This document shows, one piece after another, positions 59,158 through 64,000 of a stretch of DNA of 64,000 nt. The notes under the pieces were generated by a model. That model did not search any database. It saw only the letters and a list, made by a program, of their open reading frames with translations, and was not told the origin of the DNA. Each line of letters starts with the position of its first letter. Position 1 is the first letter of the stretch. A program made the position numbers and the translations under genes. The stretch comes from Telopea speciosissima (Eukaryota > Streptophyta > Magnoliopsida > Proteales > Proteaceae), in assembly GCF_018873765.1 (NCBI RefSeq), contig NC_057925.1, forward strand, positions 45,539,010 to 45,603,009. The letters run 5' to 3'.

Positions 59158-60585
59158 CTCCCAATTTTTATCCATTGGATCGGGCTTGTCCCCATCCCTT
59201 TGGCTCGCCCAATGCCTTACCGTTGCAATTGTGCTTTATATGAAATTTCACATCTTTATCTTCGCGTTATGGACTTATGGGAGTGCTGCTTGTGTGTGTG
59301 CAGTCTTTTATTAGGGTTTCCTCTTAGGGTTGTGTCGAGTTGTTTAAAGCGATTATTGTGCGATTGCTAGCTAGTGTTTTCGATGGAAAATCTTTATTAA
59401 AGAGTCGTCCTCTAAGTCGATAAGAGAATGGAGCGGCCGTAATATTTAGTTTCTCTGATTGATGGGAAACAGAGGAAGAATAGCAATTAGTGGACGAGAT
59501 ATCGTTTCAGTCGCCATTTTCTTGATTGGCGATTCGATTGTTGCTCGTTCTTCTTCCTCTGTTTTTCTGATACTCTCCCCAACCCTCTCCCTATTTTTTT
59601 ATTTTTATTTTCTTGTTCTTCTTCTGGTTTTTTAATAATGGGTTCTTTGAATTGATCATTAAAGTTTTATTATCCGTCTTTATTTATTTATTTATTCCAA
59701 ATTGGTTTGGTTCTGACGATGGGAAGACGAGTGCAGATGATGTATTTCTTAATTCTTCACTTTGAACCGATAGGGATGTTTTAATATATATATCCCAATT
59801 TGAAGATGGTTTAAAGCTGATGCACTCTACCTTTTCCTATCTCATTTTTTTTGTAGTGTGTGAGTAAAGAACATCCTATTTCTAATTAAATTATAAATTT
59901 TGTCTGTTTCCATTAAAATTATCTGAAATTTTTTTTGTTCTTTTATGTGGTTTTTAAACTCGAAACGATACAAAACTACATGAATGATGGAGCTTATAAA
60001 CAATTTCTATTAGAGAGATGGGAGATTGTTGGTACAAAAGTTACCCTCTCTCACATGGTTTTTATTTTATTAAATTTTTTAAGATATTAAATAAATGGGA
60101 AAGGTTCTCTCAGCGAGCCATGGAAGAATGTTTCCTGTCGGGGGCTAGGCGGCGAGCACCCGTTTCTCTCCATCTCTCCTTCCCCGTGGAAACAGCTGAC
60201 GGCTGAAGAGGGTAGGGTAGCCAAGGAACAGATGGAGTCTGTGAGCGTGGTTTGAGGAATGCGAAACTTGACGATTTTGCAACTCTTCATTGATTTCGAT
60301 ACCGTGCTGATTGATACCGGTGATATGGTATACATTGGATCACCTGCTACTCTTCCACTGTCTATCAAGGCACTGTCCATCATGCGTAACGATATCCTAA
60401 AAAAAATAACTTTGATGCTAAATTGAAATGATTTTTCTTGTACCCTTTTCTGCTACCATTGTTAGACCCCTTCTTAGACCTTCAAGTTCCAACGAAATAA
60501 CATATTTTGACTGATCAACACTTCCCTGTCAAAGCAAAAGTAGGTTTTTTGTTGTGATCTTGACCAGAAACTCCATATGCAGCCC
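59158..60585. other. Intergenic DNA, no gene supported
   Basis: T-rich. A 98-codon - frame (60087-60383) shows no family resemblance. No repeat ends identified. Confidence 0.45.
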
Positions 60586-60589
60586 GGCT

Positions 60590-61010
60590 AATCCCTCTGA
60601 GCCATCTGTATTGAGAGTAATTCACCAGATAGGTGGTGGTTCCCAATTAATCCATTTAGGGCTGATAGTAGAGTACACCATGGATGAGTGTCTGATGAAG
60701 CAAAAAACTCCATGGTCCAAGCACTATATTTTGACTTGTTCATGTGAGCTGAAACTTCATTAGCCGACAAGGATGTCTGGTTACTAGCCAGATCCCAAAT
60801 GTGATGGAGTAGAGCAGCGTGATTAAGTTCCTCCAAGTCGGACACTAAATCAGAAAAAGATGATCTCATATATGACAGATTTATCAGCTCCAGTCGCCCG
60901 GCAAGAAATCTTAGATACCAGAGGTTCACAGTCCCTGCCACTCAATTTACTAGAGTTCAAAGGCAACCCTAGATATTTGATAGGAAGACAGCTTTCTTCA
61001 ATGCCGTGAA
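60590..61010 (-). pseudogene. LINE RT C-terminal fragment
   Basis: The - strand reads CLPIKYLGLPLNSSKLSGRD, CEPLVSKIS, then LEELNHAALLHHIWDLASNQ and HPWCTLLSALNGLIGNH, the linker after the RT core of plant LINEs. Frameshifts separate the pieces. No catalytic motif remains. Confidence 0.75.
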
Positions 61011-61850
61011 AAAATAAAATAAAAGGAGGATGGAATTACAGTAGGCACACGAGCCAATGAACATTTCTTCCCGATTGCATGCCCATTGCTCTCCTTGCTC
61101 TCGCTTTTTCTCTCAAACAATCCATCAAACACATTCCATGGAATTACAGTAGTAGCGAGAGTGAAGCAAACACCTTGCCGGTGGCGCACCAATTGGTTTA
61201 GTCGTTTGTCAGTTTACCAATGGTGTCTTTTGTACTATAACGCTTCTACCCTCTTTTCAAATTCTCGCTAAGCATTTCATTTGCCTGGCCGGCAAATTAA
61301 GCACGCGATCTGAGAAAACATGAACAGTTGATTACGGGGCCGCCAATTCACGCCATTCTTATAGGTTGGCCAATCCAATCCCGATATTTAGAACCTTTGT
61401 TTTGACCTTCTATGGTAATTAATTTTGCAGACCATTCCAAGTTCCAAACCACCAACCTGAGAACCAAAGAGTTTTCAAGCTTAAGTTTCATTTGGCTTTT
61501 GCCTTGATGCACTTCTACATCTTTTTTTCTTCTAACATTGGTTTATTAGGTAACCCAGTTCACATCATTGTGAACAGTGGCTAAATACTGATTTACAATA
61601 TACAAAGTCTGGAACCAAAAACACATTAGGATTACAAGAAAGGTTGATTAAACCAACATAAATCCGGCTAAACAGGATATAAGCAGAAAATAATGCTCAA
61701 CAACAACGTTCCAATAGATTTGCTTAGAACCACTCCAATGCTCTACAACAATGGGGGAAAAGCATGTACAACGATGCTTCTTATTATCCACATTCGAAAA
61801 ACGGATTGTCTTATTCATTAACCTGCCAAACCATATCTTTGAGATCACCT
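61011..61850. other. Spacer and probable 3' untranslated region of the phosphatase gene
   Basis: The segment just left of 61851 is likely the phosphatase gene's 3' untranslated region on -. The 68-codon frame at 61648-61854 lies in it and is not recognisable. Further left is non-coding. Confidence 0.45.
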
Positions 61851-62412
<562 letters not shown>

Positions 62413-64000
62413 CTGCATCCACAATATTAGCCTTCAGGAACACAATACATTACCAAAAAAATTCCCCTGGTGCATAATGCTTGACGTAATAAACAACCAC
62501 GCACACACAAGAAATAAAATTGGGGAAAATAAAAGGAAAGAAAATATTGAAAAATCACATCGGCACAGATACATGGGATCCCCTGCATGCTTCAGTAGAT
62601 CTTTCCAGTTTCCACTTAGTCACAATTAATTTTGTAAGTTAACATTCTCTGTGCACATTTGTCCAACTTTGGTGATATGGAAATACTCTCCAAATCAACT
62701 CTTAATGTTTTTCGTACTACCCCAGTACACAGGACCTCAGACACCCTACAGATCCCTGACTGGAAATTATCTTTAATAGGACAGTCACCTTAACAAATAT
62801 TTACCACAATATAGTGCACAATTACAGCAAGAAGCTCTTTGACTAAGTAAGTCATATACCTATCAATATTACTACTTATATTCAGTTATTTACCGAATGC
62901 ATTCTGGTTGGGGGTGGCAATGGCACATGGTCACCAAAGACACACCTTGCCCAGCCTGTAATGATTAAGGTTTGGTACAGCAACGATGGTTGATACCAGC
63001 TTTGGAGTGCAGAAATTTATGGGCTAAGCTCCACCAACCTAGACCTAAGGGACCCCACAGGAATACATTATAAGATCGTTAGGCGATTAACATGCTTCAT
63101 TAGACACGCAGATTAGGTTGACCAAAAATTTGATAGGACTGCTCAGTTTTGGAAATATCCAACCTGAATCCAAATATAGCCAGCAACAATCATGATTTTA
63201 GGTTTTCCTATCGGTTCCTATCTGGCATGAGGAGACAAATTTGAGAAAGAAACACAATTCACCCTGACTTGGTTTAGCCAGGCTATGCGGGTTTGCCTTG
63301 TTGTCGCAAGAGGAAAGTAATTCATTTGATCCAGGTTTACAGTACACTTTCTAGTAGAGAAGATGAGAAAACAGTAAACTGTCTCCAAGTTGTTTAAAGG
63401 GAACAAAGGTGTACCGACACAAAATATACTTCTATTGGTGGAAACAGGTGAAAGCATAATCGCACACAGAAATACAGAATAGAATATCTATAGAAGGAAT
63501 TGTTATTAGAAGTCACACTCCCCACCTATTTGACAAGAACAGGGGCTGAATGCATATAAGTAAATGCCATGGGGAATTAGAAGGAAGCACAGCAAAACAA
63601 AACAAAAAAATGGCCAGGGGGTTGGGAGGCGAAAGAAAGAAAAAGGATCTATGTATGCTCATATGCTGTATGCAAAACAAGAAGGCTATGTTATTGCAGT
63701 AGAAAAGGTTAAGGAAAAAACCATACTCAAAAAATTGCTTTGGGGAGAACCACGTGTACATCTCATGATGGTTTTACTAAGGTGGGGCATAACTAAAATA
63801 GTTACTCAAGAACTCCAACATCAAGCCCATTACTGTGCCTGCGCACATCATCGCTACATGTGGGCAGGTTTTGGGTTCAAGTCTATGGTTTCACACAAAG
63901 ACTGAAAAAAGGATCACTTGAGAGAGTGAGATTTGCAAAGCAGATACAGTCAAGGATGCTGATAATGTGAGTGTAGACAGTGAGTGCTTGTCTCACCAAG
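62413..64000 (-). other. Probable large intron of the phosphatase gene
   Basis: I searched the - strand for the expected preceding exon (GLRSIIYLCPEPYPE-type and FGIEG motifs) and did not find it, so the intron is at least 1.6 kb. Frames at 63218-63905 are not recognisable and no element ends were seen. Confidence 0.5.

Noticed and set aside
60087-60383. 98-codon - frame MMDSALIDSGRVAGDP as a gene
   Set aside because: No domain, no splice or promoter context, and low-complexity ends. Not enough support.

Overview
The window is nuclear DNA of a flowering plant. It has intron-containing plant genes (an ACC oxidase and a plant-type atypical dual-specificity phosphatase), a plant-specific TPR-PB1 protein gene, and large intergenic stretches built from nested plant transposons. 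I cannot place the species from sequence alone. Only three host protein genes are convincing: ACC oxidase (5018-6426, +, four exons, complete), a CLMP1/Phox-like TPR-PB1 protein (44699-47050, -, one exon, complete) and the 3' part of a PFA-DSP phosphatase (61851-62412, -, upstream exons beyond the window). A degraded CC-NBS-LRR fragment (about 54490-54990, -) is a gene relic. The three genes have no obvious functional link.

Layout: 1-5 kb holds AT-rich intergenic DNA with two small TIR elements, then ACC oxidase. 6.5-16 kb holds hAT- and MULE-type non-autonomous elements, three tRNA-derived SINEs, a 393-bp tandem duplication and LINE scraps. 16.2-29.8 kb is a nested cluster. A non-autonomous Ty1/copia-like element on + (16195-23452) has a second, three-LTR non-autonomous element on - inserted in its 5' LTR. 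It lies beside a hAT MITE (23464-29797) that was split by a coding but decayed copia element on - (23603-29542), which itself carries another hAT MITE (27250-27853). 31.7-36.3 kb holds two solo LTRs of a second LTR family, one placed exactly inside a LINE reverse transcriptase frame, and a PIF/Harbinger-type MITE with a G-rich core. 41.3-44.3 kb is a complete small LTR element of that second family, with 5-bp target duplications and one ORF resembling a degenerate retropepsin. 47.5-50.3 kb is a possible 2.7-kb PIF/Harbinger-like element carrying a tRNA-like sequence. 54-61 kb holds the NBS-LRR relic, a copia LTR piece and four LINE fragments, one with an 18-bp target duplication and one bracketed by inverted repeats.

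The most interesting observations are about transposon organisation. One is the shared LTR inverted repeat and the shared leader hairpins that link non-autonomous and autonomous copia families. Another is a compact LTR element whose only ORF is protease-like without the DSG motif and whose four LTR copies all keep a candidate intron. The others are a tRNA-like sequence with a 14-nt anticodon loop and the precise nested insertions, which allow a relative insertion order. All functional statements rest on motif recognition by eye; no database search was run.
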